Of a DNA stretch of 64,000 nt, positions 1 to 8,955 are shown one piece after another. Where the stretch lies: positions 1-64,000 of the forward strand of contig JAISPL010000041.1 of NCBI GenBank assembly GCA_031274925.1, read 5' to 3'. The notes beneath the pieces were generated by a model. That model was not told the DNA's origin, did not search any database, and was given only the letters and a program-made list of their open reading frames with translations. The DNA is from Syntrophobacterales bacterium (GTDB taxonomy: Bacteria > Desulfobacterota > Syntrophorhabdia > Syntrophorhabdales > Syntrophorhabdaceae). The first letter of the stretch is position 1. Every line of letters starts with the position of its first letter. A program made the translations under genes and the position numbers.

Positions 1-90
1 GGGTGAGGGCATCAGAAACATCCCTGTAGTCGGGGGTGCAAAGGGTGAAATAATCACCGCCGCTTTCGCCGCCTAATACCTGAATGGGGG

Positions 91-972
91 TTAGCGACCA
101 GTAATGGTCCCATCGCCCAGCTGACCACCACTATTACTTCCCCAGCCCCATACCGTACCGTCGTCTCTAAGGGCGAGGGAACGAAAGAGTCCCGCAGCTA
201 TGGTCTTCACATCGGATAACGCCTGCACGGGGATGGGATGAGAGAAGAAATCAGAGATCCCGTTGCCGAGTTCACCAAACATATTAAATCCCCAAGCCCA
301 CACTTTCCCGTCGCCTGCCAAGGCGAGAGTATGCTCTTCTCCTCCAGCCAGAGCAATCACGCCGGTGAAAATCTGCCCGCTGGAATCCAACATCTGCACT
401 GGGGTAGGTTGATTAGCAGTATGCCCGTCGCCTAGTTCGCCGTACTCATTGTGCCCCCAGGCCCACACCGTGCCGTCGCTTGCAAGGACGAGAGAATGAT
501 CGTATGCAGCAACCAGAGCCTTCATGCCGGATAAATAACCCACGCCATCTTTGCCCTTCACACGCACAGGGGTCGAATGAGGGAGTCTATCAATGCTATT
601 GTTGCCGAGCTGACCGTAATCATTGTGTCCCCAAGCCCATACCGTGCCGTCTCTGTCAAGGGCAAGGGAATGATCGCCTCCATCTGCAAGAGCAATCACA
701 TCGGATAAATAACCCACATTATTTTCGTCCTTCACCTGCACGGGTGCAGAGCGATTATTAGCGGTCCCGCCCAAACCGTTACCTAACTGACCGTATTCAT
801 TGCTTCCCCAGGCCCACACCGTGCCGTCGCTTTTTAAAGCTAGAGTATGTCCGTTTCCCCCAGCCAGCATGGGCGTTACGGAGAATGCTGGAGTCGCCGT
901 CATTGGGGTAATGGTCAGCATGAGCACCGCAGAAATTAGCATCACCAAAAATACGTTTCTTCCGGTTTTCAT
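91..972 (-). CDS. Exported RCC1-repeat protein, cut short by a frameshift
   Basis: The protein opens with a clear signal peptide (basic MKTGR, a hydrophobic core to about residue 30). At least five RCC1/BNR-type repeats of about 55-60 residues follow, each with a core like SDGTVWAWGSNEYGQLGNG. Such proteins form beta-propellers; the function of this one is unknown. I chose the ATG at 972 because AAGGAGGG lies just upstream and the signal peptide begins there; a longer ORF to 1065 adds nothing recognisable. The stop at 91 falls in mid-repeat, and another frame continues the repeat as TPIQV to the window edge. One extra base before the stop would restore it. It is therefore a frameshifted gene or holds a sequence error. 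Confidence 0.8.
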   Translation of the reverse strand: MKTGRNVFLVMLISAVLMLTITPMTATPAFSVTPMLAGGNGHTLALKSDGTVWAWGSNEYGQLGNGLGGTANNRSAPVQVKDENNVGYLSDVIALADGGDHSLALDRDGTVWAWGHNDYGQLGNNSIDRLPHSTPVRVKGKDGVGYLSGMKALVAAYDHSLVLASDGTVWAWGHNEYGELGDGHTANQPTPVQMLDSSGQIFTGVIALAGGEEHTLALAGDGKVWAWGFNMFGELGNGISDFFSHPIPVQALSDVKTIAAGLFRSLALRDDGTVWGWGSNSGGQLGDGTITGR

Positions 973-1789
973 CTTGAAACCCTCCTTTTCAGAACATTCA
1001 ATCCCTGATATTGTGTGTTTCGTTTTTGAGTATTGTTTCACCCTGTATGCATAGAGTCTTGTCATATACCATAAGCCAATAGTATCAGCACGCTATAGGA
1101 AAACGCGTGCAAAGATATAAAGTGAAAGGTATCGGACTTGATCATCTGCAGATAACAGGGGTTTACCTCATTCTCCAATACGTGTTGTCCCGTCCGCTTC
1201 TCACGGGAAACCCCCATCACTACCTTGAATACCAGTTATTTGACCAAGGACTGCCAAAAAGTTGAATTGCCTGACGGTCCCCCTCCCTATATATTTTACA
1301 TAAAAATTTCCGTACAGTAAAGGTTGGTTTGTGAATTTTGACGTTTTTAAAAATGTTTTCAAATTTTTCATTTCAATTATAACTCGAATGCAATGTGTTT
1401 TAACACATTCGAAAAAGTTCACTTGACAGAATAAAGAAACCTTTTGCGCTCAAAAGAACGCAGCGCTTTTCCTCAATTTTGTTATCCGCAGGTCCGGCAT
1501 AACAAAACGACATACCTACGGCGGTGCGTTCATTGTCGTTAGTAGTAAGCGAAAAGATCCTCCGAGATATAGCAATAGAACAAAATTCCAGGAATATGCT
1601 GCTTTAAATACTGCCCGTCCACGTTCCCCGCGCAGGTAGCTTGCAATCCTTAAAATTGTGCGGCGCAGTTCCGCCCGCTCCTGTGCCTTTTATTATCAAC
1701 CATATTTGGTTTTCTTTTTTTGGTCCTGTCGTTTTTAAGCTGTGAAGCGTTAGTGGTGAGCCATGCTCGGTCTGATCGTTTAACGCCTT
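973..1789. other. Intergenic stretch, no supported gene
   Basis: No convincing gene is visible here. The only ORF of note (73 codons, minus strand, around 1201-1422) has no recognisable domain and no ribosome binding site. Part of the stretch, about 1300-1440, is AT-rich. It separates two minus-strand genes, so it presumably holds the promoter of the RCC1 gene, but I could not place one with confidence. Confidence 0.5.
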
Positions 1790-2806
1790 CTATTTGTCCG
1801 TTAACCCATAAGAACAGTAGGGCTCCTCTTCCATAATGTCGTTTTTCGATTCATAGGCCCTCGCCCTGCAACCGCCGCATATTTTGAGATATCCGCAGCC
1901 GCCGCACTTGCCCTTGTACGATGCAAGCGTTCTCAGCGCGGCAAAAACGGGTGAGTCTTCCCACACAGCCTTCACTCCCGACTTCCGTACATCGCCTGAT
2001 GCGGCCTCAAGATAACCGCAGGGCTGCGCTATACCTCTGTGAGAAATGAACATGAAACTTTTCCCCGCGAGACAGCCTGCGCTTTTCGGCATACCGCCTT
2101 TCTCCTTCACAATCCTGTAATAATGAGGAGCACACGTCACCTTCAGTTCCATTTCGTCTCTTTTCTCAATTTCATAGAGGCCTTCGAGAACGGACTCGTA
2201 CATCATTGCGCTCAGCTCTTCGTTTTTGAGTCCCTCGCCCCGCCCTACCGGTACAAGCAAAAAAACATGCCATCCCACTGCACCGGTCTCCTTGGCCAGG
2301 CCGTATATACCCTCAAGGTTTTCCATGTTCAACCGGGTAACGGTCGTATTTATCTGGAAGGGAATTTCTATCCTTTTCAGGATCCTAGCGCCTTCCATCA
2401 CCGCATCAAAGGATCCCTCAACCCCTCTGAAGCTGTCGTGGGCTTCTCTGTCTACTCCGTCAAGGCTCATGCTCACCCTCTTGATCCCCGACGCCTTGAG
2501 TTTGCACGCCTGTTCCTCATCAAGAAGGGTCCCGTTTGTGGCGATGACCATTCTGAGGTCCGATTCCGCGCCATAGCTAATTATATCGAAAATATCTCCC
2601 CTGAGAAGAGGTTCCCCGCCCGTGAGAATAATGGTAGGGTCAGAGAAGGATCGAATCTCGTCCATAATACCCACGCATTCGGAGAAGGTCAGTTCACCTT
2701 TGTAGGGACCTTTTGTTGCCGAAGCCCTGCAATGCACACAGTTCAAATTGCAGTTCCTCGTAAGCTCCCATGCTACCATTCTTAAAGGGAATTCTCTTTG
2801 AGCCAT
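1790..2806 (-). CDS. ahbD: AhbD-like radical SAM haem synthase
   Basis: This is a radical SAM protein of 338 residues with a SPASM-type C-terminus. The SAM cluster ligands are C19, C23 and C26 (CNLNCVHC), followed by GGEPLLR. The C-terminal Cys-rich block (CGGCGYLKICGGC, with a last Cys near the end) would bind an auxiliary 4Fe-4S cluster. In the alternative haem pathway AhbD oxidatively decarboxylates the two propionates of iron-coproporphyrin III to vinyl groups, giving haem b. The assignment rests on linkage: hemB overlaps its start by 25 bp and an AhbC-like gene lies upstream in the same operon. NirJ-like or other SPASM maturases are the main alternatives. Confidence 0.82.
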   Translation of the reverse strand: MAQREFPLRMVAWELTRNCNLNCVHCRASATKGPYKGELTFSECVGIMDEIRSFSDPTIILTGGEPLLRGDIFDIISYGAESDLRMVIATNGTLLDEEQACKLKASGIKRVSMSLDGVDREAHDSFRGVEGSFDAVMEGARILKRIEIPFQINTTVTRLNMENLEGIYGLAKETGAVGWHVFLLVPVGRGEGLKNEELSAMMYESVLEGLYEIEKRDEMELKVTCAPHYYRIVKEKGGMPKSAGCLAGKSFMFISHRGIAQPCGYLEAASGDVRKSGVKAVWEDSPVFAALRTLASYKGKCGGCGYLKICGGCRARAYESKNDIMEEEPYCSYGLTDK

Positions 2807-3774
2807 GCGCTTAAATCCTTCGCAAAATAGGTGATAATGATGTCAGCTCCGGCTCTCCTGATACTTACGGTGGATTCAAGAACCGTCCTCTTGAGATCGA
2901 CAAGACCCTGCGCCGCAGCGTTTCTGATCATGGAGTATTCACCGCTCACCGAATAGGCGGCCAGAGGCATGTCGAAAGCATGCCTCGCCGCTGAAATTAT
3001 ATCGAGATAGAATAAAGCCGGTTTGACCATTATAATATCCGCGCCCTCTTCTATGTCTAATTCTATCTCACGGAGCGCTTCTCTCCGGTTGGGAGGGTCC
3101 ATCTGGTAGTCCTTCCGGTCGCCGTACTGGGGGGCAGACTCCGCCGCATCCCTGAAGGGATTGTACAGACTTGATGCATACTTCGCTGCGTAACTCATAA
3201 TAGGAGTGGAGTAATACCCGTTGTCGTCGAGAGCTTCCCGTATGGTCTTGACCCTTCCATCCATCATATCGGAGGGAGCCACCATGTCCGCTCCAGCCGA
3301 AACATGGGAAAGCGCACTCCGAGCAAGGAGCTTCAGAGTCTCATCATTGTCCACCACGCCGTCCTTCACGGCACCGCAATGGCCGTGGCTTGTATACTCG
3401 CACATACAGACATCGGTGATGACGAGGATGTCGTCGCCGAAGAGCTTCTTTACCGCTTTTACTGCTCTCTGGACGATTCCTTTCTCGTCAAAGGCCCCGC
3501 TTCCCATATCATCTTTTTTTTCAGGAATACCGAAAAGCAGAACTGCGGGTATGGACATGCTCACCACATCCTCCACCTCCCGTATCAGCCCCTCCACGGA
3601 GAACTGGAAAACACCGGGCATGGAAGGTATGGGGACCCTATCCTCCGTCATCTCCTTCACGAAAAGAGGATATACAAGGTGCTCCGGAGATATGGCAACC
3701 TCCCGGACAAGCCCCCTCAATTTATCATTCCGTCTCAATCTTCTCGGCCGTGTTACAGGAAAGGACACGTACAC
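2782..3774 (-). CDS. hemB: Porphobilinogen synthase (delta-aminolevulinate dehydratase)
   Basis: HemB condenses two 5-aminolevulinate molecules to porphobilinogen, the first common step of tetrapyrrole synthesis in the cytoplasm. The sequence has the usual length (about 330 residues), the Cys-rich metal site CMCEYTSHGHCG, and the two active-site lysine regions (PIMSYAAKYAS and DIIMVKPA). The start is GTG. The GTG two codons further in, at 3768, is better placed after the AGGGGGG run and may be the true start. The gene sits between two radical SAM haem genes, overlaps ahbD by 25 bp and follows ahbC by 43 bp, so all three are probably co-transcribed. Confidence 0.95.
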   Translation of the reverse strand: MYVSFPVTRPRRLRRNDKLRGLVREVAISPEHLVYPLFVKEMTEDRVPIPSMPGVFQFSVEGLIREVEDVVSMSIPAVLLFGIPEKKDDMGSGAFDEKGIVQRAVKAVKKLFGDDILVITDVCMCEYTSHGHCGAVKDGVVDNDETLKLLARSALSHVSAGADMVAPSDMMDGRVKTIREALDDNGYYSTPIMSYAAKYASSLYNPFRDAAESAPQYGDRKDYQMDPPNRREALREIELDIEEGADIIMVKPALFYLDIISAARHAFDMPLAAYSVSGEYSMIRNAAAQGLVDLKRTVLESTVSIRRAGADIIITYFAKDLSAWLKENSL

Positions 3775-3817
3775 CCCCCTTGCGAGTATCGGACATACTC
3801 CTGTGGTCTATTTCGCT

Positions 3818-4999
3818 TCAGACGATCTCCTGTTCAGCGAGAAAGCATTGAGGATCCTCAGCCCATATGTCTCCAGTCATAGCCTCAGCCCTCACCCTGA
3901 AATTGCCTCCGCAGATAGGGAGCCATCTACACCTGGCACATCTTCCCTTCACGTGGCGTTTCTTCTCTTTTAGTCTTGCCATGAGAGGGTCTTCTGTATC
4001 CTCCCAAATCGTGCTAAACGGGCGATTCCTCACATTACCGAACGTATAATGCCTCCAGAACTGGTCGGCATGCACGTTCCCCTCTTCATCCACGCAGCCG
4101 ATCCCCACGCCGGAGGCGTTCCCCTCATTCATCATGAGGAGTTTATAGACTTCGGCTGCCCGCTCTCTGTCTTCCTTAAGGAGCCTGAGATAAATGAAAG
4201 GACCGTCTGCGTGATTGTCAACGGTGAGCACTTCAATTTCTCTTCCTCTGTCAAAAGAACTCTTTGTCCGGTCCAAGATATAATCTACCACATTTCTCGT
4301 CTCGTCATGGGAAAGGTCTTCTTCCATAAGCTTCGAGCCCCTTCCGGCATACACAAGATGGTAGAAACAGACCCTGTCGATCCCCTCTTTCTCGATAAGG
4401 TCGAAAATAGCGGGGATTTCCTTATAGTTTCTTTTGTTTATGGTGAAACGGAGGCCCACCTTTATTCCTGCTCTCTTTGCGTTCCTTATACCTTCAATGG
4501 CCCTTTCATAGGCCCATTTTACACCCCTGAACGCATCGTTGACCTCTCCAATGCCGTCAAGGCTGACCCCTATATAGGAGAGGGAATGCCGGGAAAAAAT
4601 CCGTGCTTTCTCTTCAGTGATGAGAGTCCCGTTGGTCGAGATAACAGCCCTCATTCCAAGCTTCACCGCATAATCAATAAGCTCAGACAAATCCTCGCGT
4701 AACAACGGCTCTCCACCTGAAAAGAGGATCACGGGGACTTCAAAGGCGGCAAGATCCTCAAGGAAAATTTTCCCTTCTTTTGTGGAAAGCTCCCCCTTTC
4801 TTTCTTGTTCCCCTTCGGCATGAGCATAACAGTGGATACATTTTAGGTTGCACCTCTTCGTTACATTCCAGACCACCACTGGTTTCTTGTCCTTCGAGAA
4901 CTGAAGGAGATGAGAAGGCAGTCGTGAGGATTCACGTCCGTACCGCAATGGGTCAGAGGTTTCAACCGTACCGCAATATAGTTTTGAAACACCGATCAC
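3818..4999 (-). CDS. ahbC: AhbC-like radical SAM protein (12,18-didecarboxysiroheme deacetylase)
   Basis: This radical SAM/SPASM protein has 393 residues. The N-terminus (KLYCGTVETSDPLRYGR, then LPSHLLQFSKDKKPVVVWN) is the signature I associate with AhbC/NirJ1 proteins. The SAM cluster ligands are C50, C54 and C57 (RCNLKCIHC). A C-terminal CARCRWLPICGG block supplies auxiliary cluster ligands. AhbC removes the two acetate side chains of 12,18-didecarboxysiroheme to give iron-coproporphyrin III, the substrate of AhbD. It is first in a minus-strand operon with hemB and ahbD. AhbA/B and the siroheme genes are not in the window. The start is GTG with no strong ribosome binding site. Confidence 0.85.
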   Translation of the reverse strand: MIGVSKLYCGTVETSDPLRYGRESSRLPSHLLQFSKDKKPVVVWNVTKRCNLKCIHCYAHAEGEQERKGELSTKEGKIFLEDLAAFEVPVILFSGGEPLLREDLSELIDYAVKLGMRAVISTNGTLITEEKARIFSRHSLSYIGVSLDGIGEVNDAFRGVKWAYERAIEGIRNAKRAGIKVGLRFTINKRNYKEIPAIFDLIEKEGIDRVCFYHLVYAGRGSKLMEEDLSHDETRNVVDYILDRTKSSFDRGREIEVLTVDNHADGPFIYLRLLKEDRERAAEVYKLLMMNEGNASGVGIGCVDEEGNVHADQFWRHYTFGNVRNRPFSTIWEDTEDPLMARLKEKKRHVKGRCARCRWLPICGGNFRVRAEAMTGDIWAEDPQCFLAEQEIV

Positions 5000-5209
5000 G
5001 CTGATATTTTGGCTTGAAATACGTAAAAAGTCAATGGTCCCCTGGGCGGACTCGTGTTGAGCTTTGATTTTATCGTTTGCTTGTCCGGATCAAAGCATGA
5101 AGACAAAAACATCCTGTGTGCAAGGAGAAGTAACTTCCGTCAGCTAACTCCAACTATCGGCAGCGTCTCTGTCCATAGCCATCCCTGGGGTTTTGCCCGG
5201 CCTTATACC

Positions 5210-5497
5210 CTAATCATCTCCAAGCTCGGATTCAAAATCTTCCTGATCATCTTCATCTCCCGATTTGCTACTGTCCTTATGGGTTGCTTTTGGAACCGGC
5301 GATGTCTGCGATTGTTCAATTCCGCTCGCCCCGGGGGTGACGGTCCCAGACTGCAGTGTGTCTTCCTGCGTCACATCACTCCCTTCATCGCCGGTTCTCT
5401 TGGAGCAACCGACAGACATAAAGACCATGAGAAAGACAACCAAGAGCGTCGCAACTACTTTCCGTGTCCTCAATTTGCTCTGTAGAGATTTATCCAT
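5210..5497 (-). CDS. Small acidic lipoprotein
   Basis: The 95-residue product starts MDKSLQSKLRTRK. A hydrophobic segment (VVATLLVVFLMVFMSV) follows and ends in a lipobox-like MSVGC near residue 31, so the mature protein should be lipidated on that Cys. The rest is a short, polar tail rich in Asp, Glu, Ser, Gln and Thr that ends ELGDD, with no fold I recognise. It is probably a tether or spacer lipoprotein in the envelope. A 143-codon ORF on the opposite strand looks like a shadow because only this reading gives a signal sequence and lipobox. Function unknown. Confidence 0.65.
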   Translation of the reverse strand: MDKSLQSKLRTRKVVATLLVVFLMVFMSVGCSKRTGDEGSDVTQEDTLQSGTVTPGASGIEQSQTSPVPKATHKDSSKSGDEDDQEDFESELGDD

Positions 5498-5577
5498 AAA
5501 ATAAGTTTCTCACCATTCTGCCGTATTTGCAACAAAAAAACCGCCTGATAAGGATAGGAGGTCCACGCTGAAACTGC

Positions 5578-5606
5578 TGGACTTTTTCGAAAATTTTCTA
5601 TAGAAT
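5578..5606 (+). promoter_or_regulatory. Candidate promoter of tRNA-Pro
   Basis: TGGACT (5578-5583) and TAGAAT (5601-5606) are separated by 17 bases and end about 10 bases before the mature tRNA 5' end. This resembles a sigma-70 promoter for the tRNA. The -35 match is only partial. Confidence 0.4.
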
Positions 5607-5615
5607 GTTTGTCAT

Positions 5616-5689
5616 CGGGGCGTAGCGCAGTTTGGTAGCGCACTTGTATGGGGTGCAAGTGGCCGCTGGTTCAAATCCAGTCGCCCCGA
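5616..5689 (+). tRNA. tRNA-Pro (anticodon GGG)
   Basis: The 74-base sequence folds as a cloverleaf. The acceptor stem CGGGGCG pairs with CGCCCCG, the discriminator base is A, and the D arm is AGCGC...GCGC. The anticodon stem CTTGT/GCAAG has one G-U pair and closes the loop ATGGGGT, which gives anticodon GGG. The T arm GCTGG-TTCAAAT-CCAGT has one wobble pair. The CCA end is not encoded. The C1-G72 pair with CGGGGCGTAGCGCAG is typical of bacterial tRNA-Pro, and the gene reads proline codons CCC and CCU. Confidence 0.95.
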
Positions 5690-5768
5690 TTTATGATGAT
5701 AAGCGCTGCATAATGCCCTTTTCTTTTAATTTTAGCCTTTCCGCCGCTAAATTTTCAACAGGTGATCT

Positions 5769-6518
5769 GTGTTGATCCTTTTATCGAATGACGATGGCGT
5801 CCACTCCGCCGGTCTCACCGCCCTGAGGGATGTTTTCCGCGACAAGCACACAGTCTACGTGATAGCCCCCGACCGAGAGCGGACATGTGTGGCCCATGCC
5901 ATCACCATTCACAAGCCCTTGAGGGTAAATGACCTTGGAGACAACGTGTTTTCCACCAGCGGCACTCCGGCAGACTGCGTATATATCGGGGTAAGGACAT
6001 TGCTTCCAAGGCCGCCCGACCTTATCATCTCGGGGATCAACAGCGGGGCGAACATGGGACAGGACGTCAACTACTCCGGAACCGTTGCCGCCGCAAAGGA
6101 GGGTGCCTTACTCGGGATCCCTTCCGTTTCCGTCTCAATGAATGGGAGAAGCAATTTTTTCTTCACCGAAGGGGCGAAAATTATAGAGGAGATAGCTGAC
6201 CTCATCATGCGCCGACCGCCGCCGGAAGGTACGTTTCTCAACATCAATATCCCTAATATCCCCCATGGGCAGATATCTGGTTTTATGGTGACAAGGCTCG
6301 GAAAAAGAATATATAATGATAAAGTGACGGTGCGAATTGATCCAAGAGGAAGCAGGTATTACTGGATCGGAGGAGACGGAGAGAACTACGAACCCATCGA
6401 CGGCACCGACTTTTTGGCGATAGAAAAAGGCTGTGTCTCCATTACTCCTCTGGGTCTCGATACTACGAGCGAAAGCTCAATTGAGATATACAGAACATAT
6501 TTTAGAAGGCACGGATGA
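5769..6518 (+). CDS. surE: 5'/3'-nucleotidase SurE
   Basis: SurE is a metal-dependent survival nucleotidase that dephosphorylates nucleoside monophosphates and short polyphosphate in the cytoplasm. The 249-residue protein has the metal-binding SNDDG near the N-terminus, the SGTPADCV loop, and SGINSGANMGQDVNYSGTVAAA, all diagnostic. The start is GTG at 5769, or TTG one codon later, behind AGGTGAT. It opens a plus-strand run, and its stop overlaps the start of the following fructose-bisphosphatase pseudogene (ATGA overlap). Confidence 0.95.
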   Translation: MLILLSNDDGVHSAGLTALRDVFRDKHTVYVIAPDRERTCVAHAITIHKPLRVNDLGDNVFSTSGTPADCVYIGVRTLLPRPPDLIISGINSGANMGQDVNYSGTVAAAKEGALLGIPSVSVSMNGRSNFFFTEGAKIIEEIADLIMRRPPPEGTFLNINIPNIPHGQISGFMVTRLGKRIYNDKVTVRIDPRGSRYYWIGGDGENYEPIDGTDFLAIEKGCVSITPLGLDTTSESSIEIYRTYFRRHG

Positions 6519-7033
6519 AGACGACTTTATCCATCATTAAAGCTTATACCAGCAACATCAGGGGACCACATCAAACCGAACCCCCGTTTGTTCAGGATAG
6601 TGGAAGGGTACATGAGGAATGAGAGAAGAGAGCCTATCTGCGACTTTTTCGTCTGCCACACCGGAGATAACATCGCCGCACTCTTCAATTATAGCCTAGA
6701 AACAGAGGATGAGGGAGTTCATAAACTCACCTGGAACGCTTTTACCGCTCAGGCTAAGATCGCTAAGAAGCAGGGTTTTTCTGGCGCAGGTCAAGACCTT
6801 CTCAAAAATTCCTTCTTCGGCAATATGAAAGGTATGGGACCCGCCACATTAGGCCTTACCCTTTCGACAGATATGGCCAATGAGTTCAAGTTCGTCATGA
6901 TGAATGCTAATTATACGGAAAGAGACCTGTTGATTGAGCGAACGTCCCTGAAGAGATGTACGACATATACGACATGTTGCCCTATTCCGAGCTCAAATAT
7001 AGAAGGATCGCAAAGAAGATGGAAAGGCTTTAG
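6515..7033 (+). pseudogene. Decayed class V fructose-1,6-bisphosphate aldolase/phosphatase
   Basis: Three frames together spell an archaeal-type FBP aldolase/phosphatase. Frame 1 from ATG 6515 gives MKTTLSIIKAYTSNIRGP. A shift near 6580 leads to RREPICDFFVCHTGDN...GAGQDLLKNSFFGNMKGMGP. A second shift near 6945 leads to PEEMYDIYDMLPYSELKY and the stop at 7031-7033. The family's central block between MGP and the C-terminal part, roughly 80 residues, appears deleted. The metal-binding HTGDD motif reads HTGDN. The enzyme would make fructose 6-phosphate in gluconeogenesis, but this copy cannot be active as read. The start overlaps the stop of surE, so it was once in that operon. Confidence 0.8.
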
Positions 7034-7131
7034 CCTCAATTCAAAGTGAGGGGTTTAAAGCCTGTAAAAAATGAGGCCGAAGTGGTGAGGCGGCAGGTTC
7101 CCTCACCACTTGCCGCTTTGGGGAATAAAGA

Positions 7132-8457
7132 ATGAGGTTCTACATAGAGACTTTCGGGTGCCAAATGAATGACCATGACATGGACAAGATGGCTTCCATT
7201 CTTATAAACGACGGCTACGAACGCATTGGCAACCTGAATAATGCCGATGTGGTAATTGTAAACACATGCGCCGTACGCGAAAAAGCGGAACAAAAGTTTT
7301 ACAGCCTCATGGGACGTTTGAGGCTCATGAAAAAAAAACGTAAAATGCTCTTAGGTATTACCGGATGCATCGCCCAGATGGAAAAAAGCGGCATAAAAGA
7401 AAGGTTGCCTTTCATCGACTTTTCACTAGGTCCGTCAAATATCCACAGGATCGGGGAGGCCATTGAACACGCCTCCAGAAAGCATACCTTTCTTGATTTT
7501 TCCGATAATGAACATACAGTCCCTCTGTTTTTCAAAAACGGTCATATAGATGGCGGCATAAAATCATATATTACCATCATGAAAGGGTGCGACAATTTCT
7601 GCAGTTACTGCGTAGTGCCCTATGTGCGTGGACGAGAGACGAGCAGGGAGAGCAAAGACATCATTGAGGAGATACAAGACGTAGCCGGACGAGGTGTAAA
7701 AGAAGTGACCCTTCTGGGACAGAATGTGAACTCCTATAATAAGGGGCAAAACGATCTCTCCTTTCCTCAACTCCTGGAAGCCATAAATAATATTCTGGGG
7801 ATCCAAAGGATCAGGTTTGTCACGTCGCACCCCAAAGACCTTTCCCATGAACTAATTAGATGTTTCGGCTCTCTGGAAAAACTCTGCGAGCATATCCATC
7901 TTCCATTCCAGTCAGGCTCCGACAGAATCCTTAGCCTTATGAACAGGAGTTATACCGCCCGAGAATATGTGGATAAAATAGACCTGCTCAGGGATAAATG
8001 TCCCGGGATCGCGATAACCGCAGACTGTATCGTAGGATTTCCAGGTGAAGATGAGGCGGCATTTGCCGACACCATGAAACTGGTGGAAGAAGTGAAGTTC
8101 GACGGTATATTCTCCTTTGCCTATTCGCCAAGGAAGTCGACAGTCGCGTCGACCCTCCCTGACGCGGTGCCCAGGGATGCGAGCCTTGAGAGGCTTGCCG
8201 CCTTGCAAGATCTGCAAAAGAGAATAACATTGAGCAATAACAAAGCTCTGGAAGGGAAGAGGGTGGAGGTCCTCACGGAAGATGTCAGCAAGAATTCAGA
8301 TGAAGACCTTATGGGAAGAACGAGAACTAACAAGATCGTCAACTTTAAGGGAGACAAGAAAAGTATGATAGGTAAACTGGTCATGGTAAGCGTGGTAGAA
8401 GGCTACGCAAATTCCCTGAAAGGTGAAAAACCGGAAATAGAAGGAGGTATAGAATGA
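7132..8457 (+). CDS. miaB: tRNA methylthiotransferase MiaB
   Basis: MiaB converts N6-isopentenyl-adenosine 37 of tRNAs to the 2-methylthio derivative. The 441 residues show the N-terminal UPF0004 domain with cluster cysteines C10, C46 and C79. The radical SAM motif CDNFCSYC lies near residues 153-160, followed by VPYVRGRE. A C-terminal TRAM domain (about residues 370-430) contains the family-type GRTRTNKIVNF. The start ATG matches the usual RFYIETFGCQMN beginning. The 3' end overlaps the next gene by ATGA, indicating translational coupling. Confidence 0.95.
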   Translation: MRFYIETFGCQMNDHDMDKMASILINDGYERIGNLNNADVVIVNTCAVREKAEQKFYSLMGRLRLMKKKRKMLLGITGCIAQMEKSGIKERLPFIDFSLGPSNIHRIGEAIEHASRKHTFLDFSDNEHTVPLFFKNGHIDGGIKSYITIMKGCDNFCSYCVVPYVRGRETSRESKDIIEEIQDVAGRGVKEVTLLGQNVNSYNKGQNDLSFPQLLEAINNILGIQRIRFVTSHPKDLSHELIRCFGSLEKLCEHIHLPFQSGSDRILSLMNRSYTAREYVDKIDLLRDKCPGIAITADCIVGFPGEDEAAFADTMKLVEEVKFDGIFSFAYSPRKSTVASTLPDAVPRDASLERLAALQDLQKRITLSNNKALEGKRVEVLTEDVSKNSDEDLMGRTRTNKIVNFKGDKKSMIGKLVMVSVVEGYANSLKGEKPEIEGGIE

Positions 8458-8951
8458 TGAAGGAGATGAGAGTAGCGGGAATCACCGTAGATCCTTTCAC
8501 CAATACGCCGATCGTGATCCTGAAAGATATTGAGGAAAACGAAGCCCTTCCGATCTGGATAGGCCTTCTCGAAGCATCAAGTATCGCGACCGTTATTGAG
8601 AATATTCAAACCCCAAGACCCATGACCCACGATCTTTTGAAGAATATTCTAGACAGGCTTGAGGCGGAGGTGGTCAAGATAGAGGTGAATAACCTGAAAG
8701 ACCACACATTTTATGCACTGCTCCATGTGAAGGCGAGGGATGAGAAGTTCACTATCGACTCGCGGCCCAGCGATGCTATTGCCATTGCGCTCAGAACCGG
8801 AGCGCCTATATTTGTGGCAGAGAGCGTGATAAAGAAGGCGACAAAAACAGACTTCCAGCAAAAAGGTGACAAAGTGGTCACAGAAAGTACGGATTTAGAA
8901 GACCTTCTGGAAGGCCTTTCGCAGGAAGATTTCGGCAATTATAAGATGTAA
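8454..8951 (+). CDS. Bifunctional nuclease family protein (DUF151/BFN domain)
   Basis: The 165-residue product matches the bifunctional nuclease (DUF151) family: RVAGITVDPFTNTPIVILKD, then LPIWIGLLEASSIA, and SRPSDAIAIALRTGAPIFVAE. Members have been linked to DNase/RNase activity, but in most bacteria the role is not established. The start ATG overlaps the miaB stop, and downstream genes follow closely, so it belongs to the same transcription unit. The C-terminal tail (QEDFGNYKM) is a common ending in this family. Confidence 0.88.
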   Translation: MMKEMRVAGITVDPFTNTPIVILKDIEENEALPIWIGLLEASSIATVIENIQTPRPMTHDLLKNILDRLEAEVVKIEVNNLKDHTFYALLHVKARDEKFTIDSRPSDAIAIALRTGAPIFVAESVIKKATKTDFQQKGDKVVTESTDLEDLLEGLSQEDFGNYKM

Positions 8952-8955
8952 TGCT

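Noticed and set aside
1424-1429. TTGACA as a -35 box
   Set aside because: No matching -10 hexamer at a suitable distance and no gene downstream on the plus strand.
5054-5485. 143-codon plus-strand ORF over the small lipoprotein
   Set aside because: The minus-strand reading has a signal sequence and lipobox; the plus-strand product has no recognisable feature.
6616-6621. Early TGA in frame 1 of the fructose bisphosphatase remnant as recoding
   Set aside because: The homologous protein continues in a different frame, so this is a frameshift and not a read-through stop.
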